A stretch of 64,000 nucleotides of DNA from Pseudomonas reactans (lineage in GTDB: Bacteria; Pseudomonadota; Gammaproteobacteria; Pseudomonadales; Pseudomonadaceae). A program made the position numbers and the translations under genes. Every line of letters begins with the position of its first letter. The stretch's first letter is position 1. Below the pieces are notes generated by a model, which worked only from the letters and a program-made list of their open reading frames with translations, was not told the DNA's origin and made no database searches. Of the stretch, positions 35,517 through 43,952 are shown in pieces. The stretch covers positions 209,754 through 273,753 of the forward strand of contig NZ_JACAPG010000020.1 in assembly GCF_013385825.1 (NCBI RefSeq), read 5' to 3'.

Positions 35517-36509
35517 ATGGGCGGTTTTATCGACATGCAACAGTTGCACGATGAGTTGATCACTCACCTCATCAAAACCCTTACGCCCCTACAGATGAAG
35601 CAGCTGGAACCGCATCTGGCGCCCCTGATCCAGAATGCTGCCCAGGCAGTAGCCGAAGACCTGATCGCCTACGCCTACCGTGATCCGGCCTCACGCGGGC
35701 GCGGCGAGTTGATCCTGGAGTCCTACGCCTCGTTCAAGGCAGTGCTGTATTACCGCCTGGCGCACCTGGTGTGGAATTTCCCCGACCAAACCAACGGCGT
35801 GTTTTCACGTATTGCCCTCAAGCTGAGCAATCAAGGCAAGGTGCTTTCCGGTGCCGAGATTCACCCGGCGGCGCGCATCGGCCGACGCTTCGTGCTGGAC
35901 CATGGCTACGGCACGGTGATCGGCGAAACCTGCGAGATCGGCAACGACTGTTACATCCTCTGCGGCGTGACCTTGGGCGCCCGTGGCATCGCCAACAACC
36001 CCGACGGCAAGCGCCACCCGCGCCTGGGCAACAACGTCGAGGTCGGCTCCGGTGCCCGCGTGCTGGGTTATGTGCTGATTGGCGACAACGTGTTTATCAG
36101 CCCGTCCTGCGTGATCACCCAGGACGTCCCCGCCGGCACCAAAGTGAAGGTGGTGAACCAGATCCAGCTGCAAAAAAACGATGAATCGGACCACAGCAAC
36201 TACCTCGGAGCCTTCGCCCTTGATGAGCGATTGCACGTGGTGGGCGAAATCAACGCCAGCCATAAGGTGACCGTACTGGACGCCGACTTCCACCCCTTGC
36301 CGAGTTTGATGCTGGAGCCCACGGTCAAGGAGCGCCACCACCTGCAATTTCGCCTGCACCGTATCGAGTCGGGCAGCCCATTGCCGCGCTTGCCGCTGAA
36401 CCTGAAAGTCTGCGGCCCGGAATTCGAAATCACCCTGCTCTCCCCCCCTGGCCTGAGTGCAATGGTGCGCTCCCTGCTGCAAGCCAGCCCACTGATCGTC
36501 GGAGGTTGA
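35517..36509 (+). CDS. Serine O-acetyltransferase-like protein with extra C-terminal domain
   Basis: This 330-residue CysE-type protein has a helical N terminus (about 1-110) and a left-handed beta-helix hexapeptide-repeat domain (about 115-225), with the catalytic His in DHGYGTVIGE and the block GARGIANNPDGKRHPRLG. An additional C-terminal stretch of about 100 residues (230-330) is not part of normal CysE, and I do not recognise it. It would supply O-acetylserine to the preceding enzyme. The start is ATG 35517, with GGGGT upstream. It is two bases from the next gene, so coupling is tight. Confidence 0.82.
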   Translation: MGGFIDMQQLHDELITHLIKTLTPLQMKQLEPHLAPLIQNAAQAVAEDLIAYAYRDPASRGRGELILESYASFKAVLYYRLAHLVWNFPDQTNGVFSRIALKLSNQGKVLSGAEIHPAARIGRRFVLDHGYGTVIGETCEIGNDCYILCGVTLGARGIANNPDGKRHPRLGNNVEVGSGARVLGYVLIGDNVFISPSCVITQDVPAGTKVKVVNQIQLQKNDESDHSNYLGAFALDERLHVVGEINASHKVTVLDADFHPLPSLMLEPTVKERHHLQFRLHRIESGSPLPRLPLNLKVCGPEFEITLLSPPGLSAMVRSLLQASPLIVGG

Positions 36510-36511
36510 AC

Positions 36512-37240
36512 ATGTCCGTGCACACCATGGAAACCCTGGCGCTGTTCGACAGCGCGCCCTACCAGAACGCGTTCAGCGCCCGGGTGATTGCCGTCAGCGA
36601 ACACGGTATTGCCCTGGAACACACACTGTTCTATCCCACGGGCGGCGGCCAGCCAGGCGACACGGGCCACCTCACACTGGCCGACGGAACGCGGGTCGAA
36701 GTGACCGGCACCGTGCGCGACCCGGTGCTGCGCTCAATCATCTGGCACCAGGTGGAACACTGCCCCGCGCAACTGACCGCCGGGGTACAGGTGGATGCCG
36801 GCCTCGATTGGGACCGGCGCTACCAGCACATGAAAATGCACACCTGCCTGCACCTGCTGTGCTCGATCATCGACGCACCGGTCACCGGATGCAGCATCAG
36901 TGCGGACAAGGGTCGCCTGGATTTCGACCTGCCGGAAATGACCCTCGATAAAGACAGCATCACCCGCGACCTCAATGCGCTGATCGAACAGGCTCACGCG
37001 GTGAAAACCCTGTCGATGCCAGCTTCCGAATATTCGACTTTGCTACAGATCACCCGTACACAGGCAGTGGCTCCGCAGGTCATTCAAGGCTCGGTAAGGG
37101 TGATTGAAATCGCCGGCATCGATATCCAGCCATGTGGGGGTACCCATGTGATCAACACCGAGGAAATCGGCCGGGTGTTTTGCGAGAAGATCGAGAAGAA
37201 GAGCAAGCATAACCGCAGGGTGATTTTGCGGTTCGAATGA
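36512..37240 (+). CDS. AlaX-like alanyl-tRNA editing protein
   Basis: This 242-residue stand-alone relative of the alanyl-tRNA synthetase editing domain has an N-terminal barrel (LFYPTGGGQPGD) and a catalytic domain with zinc ligands HTCLH (about 111-115) and CGGTH (about 209-213), all present. AlaX proteins hydrolyse mischarged tRNA, usually Ser-tRNA(Ala). Its position as last gene of an amino-acid biosynthetic operon suggests it removes the operon's product or precursor from tRNA. GGAGG six bases before ATG 36512 fixes the start. Confidence 0.88.
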   Translation: MSVHTMETLALFDSAPYQNAFSARVIAVSEHGIALEHTLFYPTGGGQPGDTGHLTLADGTRVEVTGTVRDPVLRSIIWHQVEHCPAQLTAGVQVDAGLDWDRRYQHMKMHTCLHLLCSIIDAPVTGCSISADKGRLDFDLPEMTLDKDSITRDLNALIEQAHAVKTLSMPASEYSTLLQITRTQAVAPQVIQGSVRVIEIAGIDIQPCGGTHVINTEEIGRVFCEKIEKKSKHNRRVILRFE

Positions 37241-37252
37241 AGCTGTAAACAG

Positions 37253-37300
37253 GTCGAGATCAATATGGGGCTGGCGCGGCCTTTTCCATATTGACCCGAC
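37253..37300. terminator. Inverted repeat between convergent genes, possible terminator
   Basis: TCAATATGG (37260-37268) pairs perfectly with CCATATTGA (37286-37294), with an outer GTCG/CGAC pair. A run of four T lies in the loop instead of after the stem, so it is a weak rho-independent candidate between alaX and the coiled-coil gene. Confidence 0.4.
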
Positions 37301-37314
37301 TGTCACCCGTGACG

Positions 37315-38226
37315 TTACGCCGCTTGGCTTTGAACTCGGGCACTCATCTGTTCTATTTGCTGCTTGAGTTGTGAGATGACCTGTGTGAACTGAACCATCA
37401 TTTGATCCAGACGAGTGCGTAGTTGCTCGTTGTCGCGTATGAGATCGTCAATTGTGCGGGTCTCGGACGAAGTCGTCTCATTTGCCTGGGTAGGCGGCGT
37501 GGCTTCACGGGTATCGGGCGCCATTGCAACCGCAGAGTCCGAAGGCATATTGGCGCTAGCGTCCGAGTCTGAGGTCTCGGACGCAGCCTGATTTGATGGG
37601 GTACCTGTCCCGCCCACCTTTTCACTCAACGCCTGTATTTGCTCTTGAAGCTGGGTGACGACTGCGGTGAACTGGGTTTGCAGTCGATCAACTGTCTCGC
37701 GCAGTTGGTTGTTTTCGGTAGTCAACTGCTGAAGGCTATGAGGCGCGCTCTGCCCTGACATCGGCGTATTTTCTGCTGGAGCACTCGATTCAGGCGACGC
37801 GCTGCTCTTGGAATCACCACTAACACCTGAAGTCGACGGGGAGTCGTCTTGTGCAGGCTCCCTGGTCTTGTTGAGTTGTTGGGTAAGGTCAGTCACTTGC
37901 TGTCGAAGTTGCATGATTATCGGCGTGAACTGAGCAACCATCTGGTTAAGCTTGTCACGGAGTTGATTGTTTTCCTGAGAAAGCTGTGCAAGCCGACCGG
38001 GGTCGGCTTGTGTCGTGGATGCCGGCGAGTTGACCAGCCTGTGATGTGACGAAAGTTGCCCGCGCTGCTCGGCAGTCATCGGCTGGCGCGATGCAGCTGA
38101 ATTTGATTGGCTGTTGGAAGGTTCACGTGCTTCGGCACTGTCTTCGTACCGAATGGGCGTCGGCTTTGGGGACATTTCATAGCTGGCGTTAGGGGGCGTG
38201 TACTGTCGGGTGCTTACGCTGGTCAT
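37315..38226 (-). CDS. Unrecognised protein with three coiled-coil repeats and Ser/Thr-rich linkers
   Basis: I do not recognise this 303-residue protein. It has three related heptad segments, at about 79-120, 166-204 and 259-299, each containing an N-x-QLR motif, a QFT and a QLxxQ(I/V) stretch. They are separated by low-complexity Ser/Thr/Pro/Ala/Glu linkers. There is no Cys, no signal peptide and no membrane helix. The N terminus (MTSVSTRQYTPPNASYEM) is Ser/Thr-rich, has an aliphatic residue at position 4 and no acidic residue in the first 12, like Pseudomonas type III export signals. The start at 38226 has a GAGAGG site upstream. The gene reads less GC-rich than its neighbours, suggesting acquisition. 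Confidence 0.7.
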   Translation of the reverse strand: MTSVSTRQYTPPNASYEMSPKPTPIRYEDSAEAREPSNSQSNSAASRQPMTAEQRGQLSSHHRLVNSPASTTQADPGRLAQLSQENNQLRDKLNQMVAQFTPIIMQLRQQVTDLTQQLNKTREPAQDDSPSTSGVSGDSKSSASPESSAPAENTPMSGQSAPHSLQQLTTENNQLRETVDRLQTQFTAVVTQLQEQIQALSEKVGGTGTPSNQAASETSDSDASANMPSDSAVAMAPDTREATPPTQANETTSSETRTIDDLIRDNEQLRTRLDQMMVQFTQVISQLKQQIEQMSARVQSQAA

Positions 38227-38295
38227 AGAGTGCCTCTCAGATTCAGGTGTTAATTGCTTGCCAGACAACCTGATAAAACAGGCCATCTGGCTACC

Positions 38296-38323
38296 TGATT
38301 GGCAGTTATCCGAAAACGGTTCC
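38296..38323 (-). promoter_or_regulatory. hrp-box-like / ECF-type promoter element
   Basis: On the minus strand GGAACC (38323-38318), 15 bases, then CCAATCA (38302-38296). The HrpL consensus is GGAACC-N15/16-CCACNNA, so one fixed position differs. It lies 70 bases upstream of the coiled-coil gene start and points at it. Another ECF sigma factor could use the same -35 box. Confidence 0.4.
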
Positions 38324-38382
38324 GTAAATGTAGGACACATGGATAGCAAAGTGTGTCGGCGTCATCCGTCGAAACCGGTATT

Positions 38383-39867
38383 TCAGATCACCCACGCCTC
38401 CACAAACCGATTGACCGGTGTGGCTTCAAGCCGTGCCTGATCCTTGCACAGCGCAAAAATCTCGGCACTGCGCTGCCCGGTAAATCGCGTCGCCAGATTG
38501 GCCTTGAACTTGTCTTCCAGCAACGGAATGCCCTCCACCCGACGCCGACGATGGCCAATCGGGTACTCCACCGCCACCTGCTCGGTGCTGCTGCCATCCT
38601 TGAAGAACACCTGCACCGCATTGGCGATGGAGCGCTTGTCGGCCTCCAGGTATTCGAGGCTGTAGCGTGGGTCTTCGACGATGACCATTTTGTCGCGCAA
38701 CTGGTCGATGATCGGGTGGGCGGCGTGGAATTCATCCTCGTAATGCTCAGCCACCAGGTTGCCGAATGCCAACGGCACGGCGGTCATGTATTGCAGGCAG
38801 TGATCGCGGTCAGCGGCGTTGGCCAGTTGCCCGACTTTGGAAATGATGCGGATCGCCGACTCATGGGTGGTGATCACGATGCGCTCGATTTCCTGCAGGC
38901 GATCTTTCACCAGCGGATGCAGCGTCACCGCTGCTTCACAGGCGGTTTGCGCGTGGAATTCGGCGGGGAAGCTGATCTTGAACAGCACGTTTTCCATCAC
39001 ATAGGTGCCGTAGGGTTGGACCAGGCTGAACGCGCGTTTGTCCTCCGGCTTGAGCGCCAGGTCCTTGTTGGTGTGGCTGAACAGCACGTCGTAGAAACCC
39101 CACTGCGGCGCGCTCAAGACACCCGGAATACCCATCTCGCCACGCATGGCGATATCCGCCAGGCGCACGCCTCGGCTCGACGCATCGCCCGCCGCCCAGG
39201 ACTTGCGCGAACCGGCATTCGGCGCATGCCGGTAGGTGCGCAATGCCTGCCCATCGACAAACGCATGGGACAGCGCCGCCAGCAACTGCTCACGGTTGGC
39301 ACCCATCAGCTTGGCCGTGACCGCCGTGGACGCGACTTTCACCAGCAGCACATGGTCGAGGCCTACCCGGTTGAAGGAGTTTTCCAGCGCAATCACGCCC
39401 TGGATTTCGTGGGCCATGATCATCGCTTCCAGCACGGCGCGCATGGTCAACGGCGCGTCGCCATTGGCCACGCGTTTCTGCGACAGGTGATCGGCCACGG
39501 CGAGGATGCCGCCGAGATTGTCCGAGGGGTGACCCCATTCGGCAGCGAGCCAGGTGTCGTTGTAGTCAAGCCAACGCACGATGCAGCCGATGTCCCACGC
39601 GGCCTTGACCGGGTCCAACCGAAACGACGTGCCCGGCACCCGCGCGCCAAACGGCACCACCGTGCCCTCGACGATCGGCCCCAGGTGCTTGGTGCATTCG
39701 GGGAAACGCAGGGCCAGCAGGCCGCAGCCCAAGGTGTCCATCAGGCAGTTGCGGGCGGTGTCCAGTGCATCCCGGGAGTCGATCCGGTAGTTGAGGACAT
39801 AGTCAGCAATATCCTGCAGGACCTGATCGTAGTCCGGGCGGTTGTTCAGGTCGACGTTGGCGCTCAT
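38383..39867 (-). CDS. prpD: 2-Methylcitrate dehydratase PrpD
   Basis: This 494-residue protein of the MmgE/PrpD family dehydrates 2-methylcitrate in propionate breakdown. Family blocks visible are NCLMDTLGCGLLAL, WLDYNDTWLAAEWGHPSDN and HEIQGVIALENSFN. ATG 39867 (MSANVDLNNRPDYD) matches family starts. It is the last gene of the prp operon, separated from prpF by a REP element. AcnD and PrpF in the same operon can replace its dehydratase step, so both versions coexist here, as in other pseudomonads. Confidence 0.94.
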   Translation of the reverse strand: MSANVDLNNRPDYDQVLQDIADYVLNYRIDSRDALDTARNCLMDTLGCGLLALRFPECTKHLGPIVEGTVVPFGARVPGTSFRLDPVKAAWDIGCIVRWLDYNDTWLAAEWGHPSDNLGGILAVADHLSQKRVANGDAPLTMRAVLEAMIMAHEIQGVIALENSFNRVGLDHVLLVKVASTAVTAKLMGANREQLLAALSHAFVDGQALRTYRHAPNAGSRKSWAAGDASSRGVRLADIAMRGEMGIPGVLSAPQWGFYDVLFSHTNKDLALKPEDKRAFSLVQPYGTYVMENVLFKISFPAEFHAQTACEAAVTLHPLVKDRLQEIERIVITTHESAIRIISKVGQLANAADRDHCLQYMTAVPLAFGNLVAEHYEDEFHAAHPIIDQLRDKMVIVEDPRYSLEYLEADKRSIANAVQVFFKDGSSTEQVAVEYPIGHRRRRVEGIPLLEDKFKANLATRFTGQRSAEIFALCKDQARLEATPVNRFVEAWVI

Positions 39868-39949
39868 GGCAGTACTCCAAAGTGGGTTAGGTTGTTTCAT
39901 CCTCAGGGTCAGGGTTGATGTGTTGCGGAGGGTCTGATTGCCCGCCTTT

Positions 39950-40023
39950 TGTGTAGGAGCCGGCTTGCCGGCGATGGGGCCCTTCCATTCAATGCCGCCA
40001 TCGCCGGCAAGCCGGCTCCTACA
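39950..40023. repeat. REP doublet, family B
   Basis: Near-perfect inverted repeat of GTAGGAGCCGGCTTGCCGGC between prpF and prpD. It could shape mRNA stability within the operon. Confidence 0.9.
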
Positions 40024-40026
40024 GGG

Positions 40027-41217
40027 TTAAAACGCGTCGCCAGGGACGCGGACGAAACCTTCCATCAGCACTCGCGCGCTGCGGCTCATGATGGCTTTCT
40101 TCACCACCCATTCGCCGTTTACCTGGGTGGCTTCTGCACCCACACGCAAGGTGCCGGACGGGTGCCCGAAGCGCACCGCATTGCGCTCCACGCCACCGGC
40201 CGCCAGGTTGACCAAAGTCCCGGAAATCGCCGCCGCCGTGCCAATCGCCACCGCCGCCGTGCCCATCATCGCGTGGTGCAACTTACCCATGGACAGCGCG
40301 CGCACCAGCAGGTCGACATCGCCGGCCTTGATCGCCTTGCCACTCGACGCTACGTAGTCCAAAGGCTTGGCCACAAACGCCACCTTCGGCGTGTGCTGGC
40401 GCTGGGCGGCTTCGTCCAGGTGCTTGATCAGGCCCATGCGCAACGCGCCATAAGCTCGCACCGTCTCGAACATCGCCAGGGCTTTCGGGTCGCTATTGAT
40501 CGCGCCTTGCAGCTCGGTGCCGGTGTAGCCGAGGTCTTCGGCGTTGATGAAGATGGTCGGGATGCCGGCGTTGATCAGCGTGGCCTTGAAGGTACCGACG
40601 CCGGGCACTTCCAGGTCGTCGACCAAGTTGCCGGTGGGGAACATCGAACCACCGCCGCCCTCTTCTTCCGCCGCCGGGTCCATGAACTCCAACTGCACTT
40701 CGGCGGCCGGGAAGGTCACACCGTCCAGTTCAAAATCACCGGTTTCCTGCACCGCACCGTCGGTGATCGGCACATGAGCGATGATGGTCTTGCCGATATT
40801 GGCCTGCCACACCCGCACCACGGCCACGCCGTTGTGCGGGACGCGGGCCGGGTCGACCAGGCCGGCGCTGATGGCAAAGGAACCGACCGCCGCCGACAGG
40901 TTGCCGCAGTTGCCACTCCAGTCCACGAACGGCTTGTCGATGGAGACCTGGCCAAACAGGTAGTCCACGTCATGCTCGGCACGGGTACTTTTGGCCAGGA
41001 TCACCGTCTTGCTGGTGCTGGAAGTGGCGCCGCCCATGCCGTCGATCTGTTTATCGTAGGGGTCGGGGCTACCGATCACCCGTAACAGCAAGGCATCGCG
41101 CGCGGCGCCCGGCACCTGCGCCGACTGGGGCAGGTCCTTGAGGCTGAAAAACACGCCTTTGCTGGTGCCGCCACGCATGTAGGTGGCGGGGATCTTGATT
41201 TGCGCTACGTGTGCCAT
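40027..41217 (-). CDS. prpF: PrpF, aconitate/methylaconitate isomerase-type AcnD partner
   Basis: This 396-residue diaminopimelate-epimerase-fold protein starts MAHVAQIKIPATYMRGGTSK and contains the family GNCGNLS block. PrpF isomerises the methylaconitate product of AcnD to the cis form. It lies nine bases after the acnD stop, which fits their joint function. Confidence 0.94.
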   Translation of the reverse strand: MAHVAQIKIPATYMRGGTSKGVFFSLKDLPQSAQVPGAARDALLLRVIGSPDPYDKQIDGMGGATSSTSKTVILAKSTRAEHDVDYLFGQVSIDKPFVDWSGNCGNLSAAVGSFAISAGLVDPARVPHNGVAVVRVWQANIGKTIIAHVPITDGAVQETGDFELDGVTFPAAEVQLEFMDPAAEEEGGGGSMFPTGNLVDDLEVPGVGTFKATLINAGIPTIFINAEDLGYTGTELQGAINSDPKALAMFETVRAYGALRMGLIKHLDEAAQRQHTPKVAFVAKPLDYVASSGKAIKAGDVDLLVRALSMGKLHHAMMGTAAVAIGTAAAISGTLVNLAAGGVERNAVRFGHPSGTLRVGAEATQVNGEWVVKKAIMSRSARVLMEGFVRVPGDAF

Positions 41218-41226
41218 GGTGCCCCC

Positions 41227-43821
41227 TCAGGCCGTTGCCGCCGATTCCAGGAAGTCCTGGGCAAAACGTTGCAACACGCCGCCCGCCTCGTAGATCGACA
41301 CTTCTTCGGCGGTGTCGAGGCGGCAGGTCACCGGCACCTCGACACGTTCGCCATTCTTGCGGTTGATCACCAGGGTCAACTGCGCCCGCGGAGTACGCGC
41401 GCCGACCACATCATAGGTCTCGCTGCCATCGATCTTCAGGGTGTGGCGGTCGGTGCCCGGCAGGAACTCCAGCGGCAACACGCCCATGCCCACCAAGTTG
41501 GTGCGGTGAATGCGCTCGAAACCTTCAGCGGCAATCGCTTCAACACCGGCCAGGCGCACGCCCTTGGCCGCCCAGTCGCGGGACGAGCCTTGGCCGTAGT
41601 CGGCGCCGGCAATAATGATCAGCGGCTGCTTGCGCTCCATGTAGGTCTCGATGGCTTCCCACATGCGCGTGACCTGGCCTTCAGGCTCGATACGCGCCAG
41701 GGAACCCTGCTTGACCTTGCCGTTTTCTACCACCATTTCGTTGAACAGTTTCGGGTTGGCGAAGGTGGCGCGCTGCGCAGTCAAGTGGTCGCCGCGATGC
41801 GTCGCGTAGGAGTTGAAATCGACTTCAGGCAAGCCCATTTTCGCCAGGTATTCCCCGGCGGCGCTGTCGAGCATGATTGCGTTGGACGGCGACAGGTGGT
41901 CGGTGGTGATGTTGTCCGGCAGCACCGCCAGCGGGCGCATGCCCTTGAGCGGTCGCGCCCCGGCCAGCGCGCCTTCCCAGTAAGGCGGGCGGCGGATGTA
42001 AGTGCTTTGTGGGCGCCAGTCATACAGCGGTGCGACTTTCGGGCCGGTGTCTTCGTGGATGGCGAACATCGGGATATACACTGCGCGGAACTGCTCCGGC
42101 TTGACCGAGGCCTTGACCACCGCGTCGATCTCTTCGTCGCTCGGCCAGATGTCCTGCAGGCGGATCTCCTTGCCGTTGGCGTCGAGGCCGAGCACGTCTT
42201 TTTCGATGTCGAAACGGATGGTGCCGGCAATCGCGTAGGCCACTACCAGCGGCGGCGATGCCAGAAACGCTTGTTTGGCGTACGGGTGGATACGCCCGTC
42301 GAAGTTGCGGTTGCCCGACAGCACGGCGGTGGCGTACAGGTCGCGGTCTATGATTTCCTGCTGGATCACCGGGTCGAGCGCCCCGGACATGCCGTTGCAA
42401 GTGGTGCAGGCAAACGCCACCACACCAAAGCCGAGTTTTTCCAGCTCATGGCCCAGACCCGCTTCTTCCAGGTACATGGCCACGGTTTTCGAGCCGGGTG
42501 CCAGGGAGGATTTGACCCACGGTTTACGCGTCAGCCCCAGTTTGTTGGCGTTGCGTGCCAAGAGGCCTGCAGCAATCACGTTGCGCGGGTTGCTGGTGTT
42601 GGTGCAACTGGTGATGGCCGCAATGATCACTGCGCCGTCGGGCATTTGCCCCGGCACTTCGTCCCACTGGCCGGAGATGCCTTTGGACGCCAGGTCGCTG
42701 GTGGCAACGCGGGCATGCGGGTTGCTCGGGCCGGCCATGTTGCGCACGACGCTGGACAGGTCGAAGGTGAGACCGCGCTCGTATTGCGCGCCCTTCAGAT
42801 CATCGGCCCACAGACCCGTGTGGCGAGCGTATTGCTCCACCAGGGTGACTTGTTCGTCTTCGCGGCCGGTGAGTTTCAGGTAAGCGATAGTTTGCTGGTC
42901 GATATAGAACATCGCCGCGGTGGCTCCGTATTCCGGGGCCATGTTGGAGATGGTCGCGCGGTCGCCCAGGGTCAGTGCCGAAGCGCCTTCGCCGAAGAAC
43001 TCCAGCCAGGCGCCGACCACCTTCTGTTTACGCAGGAACTCGGTCAGCGCCAGCACCATGTCGGTGGCTGTGATGCCCGGCAGCAGCTTGCCGGTGAGTT
43101 CCACGCCGACGCTTTCCGGCAGGCGCATCCATGAAGCGCGGCCGAGCATCACACTTTCCGCTTCCAGGCCGCCGACGCCGATGGCGATCACGCCCAGCGC
43201 GTCTACGTGAGGGGTGTGACTGTCGGTGCCGACGCAGGTGTCCGGGAACGCCACACCGTCACGCACCTGGATCACCGGAGACATTTTCTCCAGATTGATC
43301 TGGTGCATGATGCCGTTGCCGGGCGGTATCACGTCGACGTTCTTGAAAGCCTTTTTGGTCCACTCGATAAAGTGGAAACGGTCTTCATTGCGACGGTCTT
43401 CGATGACACGGTTTTTCTCGAACGCGTCCGGGTCGAAACCACCGGCTTCGACGGCCAGGGAGTGGTCGACGATCAGTTGAGTCGGCACCACCGGGTTGAC
43501 CTGGGCCGGGTCGCCACCTTGCTGGGCGATGGCATCGCGCAGGCCGGCGAGGTCGACCAGCGCGGTCTGGCCGAGAATGTCATGGCACACAACACGCGCC
43601 GGGAACCATGGAAAGTCGAGGTCGCGTTTGCGTTCGATCAGTTGGCTCAGGGACGCGTTGAGGGTGGCCGGGTCGCAGCGACGCACCAGGTTTTCGGCGA
43701 GCACGCGGGAGGTGTAGGGCAAGGTGGCGTAGGCGCCGGGGGTGATTGCCTCGACGGCCGCGCGGGCGTCGAAGTAGTCCAGGCGGCTGCCGGGGAGCGG
43801 TTTGCGAAATTCAGTGTTCAT
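41227..43821 (-). CDS. acnD: Fe/S-dependent 2-methylisocitrate dehydratase AcnD
   Basis: This 864-residue aconitase-superfamily enzyme dehydrates 2-methylcitrate. The iron-sulfur ligands are visible in TSCTN (near 438) and CTTCNG (near 502-507). Substrate-binding blocks DSHTPH and the C-terminal swivel with YGQGSSRDWAAKG are intact. Length matches AcnD and is shorter than AcnB. It is co-transcribed with prpC upstream and prpF downstream, with a REP doublet between prpC and acnD. Confidence 0.95.
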   Translation of the reverse strand: MNTEFRKPLPGSRLDYFDARAAVEAITPGAYATLPYTSRVLAENLVRRCDPATLNASLSQLIERKRDLDFPWFPARVVCHDILGQTALVDLAGLRDAIAQQGGDPAQVNPVVPTQLIVDHSLAVEAGGFDPDAFEKNRVIEDRRNEDRFHFIEWTKKAFKNVDVIPPGNGIMHQINLEKMSPVIQVRDGVAFPDTCVGTDSHTPHVDALGVIAIGVGGLEAESVMLGRASWMRLPESVGVELTGKLLPGITATDMVLALTEFLRKQKVVGAWLEFFGEGASALTLGDRATISNMAPEYGATAAMFYIDQQTIAYLKLTGREDEQVTLVEQYARHTGLWADDLKGAQYERGLTFDLSSVVRNMAGPSNPHARVATSDLASKGISGQWDEVPGQMPDGAVIIAAITSCTNTSNPRNVIAAGLLARNANKLGLTRKPWVKSSLAPGSKTVAMYLEEAGLGHELEKLGFGVVAFACTTCNGMSGALDPVIQQEIIDRDLYATAVLSGNRNFDGRIHPYAKQAFLASPPLVVAYAIAGTIRFDIEKDVLGLDANGKEIRLQDIWPSDEEIDAVVKASVKPEQFRAVYIPMFAIHEDTGPKVAPLYDWRPQSTYIRRPPYWEGALAGARPLKGMRPLAVLPDNITTDHLSPSNAIMLDSAAGEYLAKMGLPEVDFNSYATHRGDHLTAQRATFANPKLFNEMVVENGKVKQGSLARIEPEGQVTRMWEAIETYMERKQPLIIIAGADYGQGSSRDWAAKGVRLAGVEAIAAEGFERIHRTNLVGMGVLPLEFLPGTDRHTLKIDGSETYDVVGARTPRAQLTLVINRKNGERVEVPVTCRLDTAEEVSIYEAGGVLQRFAQDFLESAATA

Positions 43822-43866
43822 CGTCAGGACTCAGTCACGGTAGGTATTCAGGGTTTCCCCCTTCCC

Positions 43867-43936
43867 CTGTAGGAACCGGCTTGCCGGCGATGAGGCCCTT
43901 GAGACCGCCATCGCCGGCAAGCCGGCTCCTACAGGG
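43867..43936. repeat. REP doublet, family B
   Basis: Inverted CCTGTAGGA-CCGGCTTGCCG arms between prpC and acnD, the second REP inside the prp operon. Confidence 0.88.
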
Positions 43937-43952
43937 ATCGAGGTGTTCCCAT

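Noticed and set aside
38353..39918. A 521-codon open frame antisense to prpD
   Set aside because: It mirrors prpD codons and has no domain or ribosome-binding site.
41200..43134. A 644-codon open frame antisense to acnD
   Set aside because: Same reason: acnD is complete and conserved, and the antisense product has no recognisable domain.
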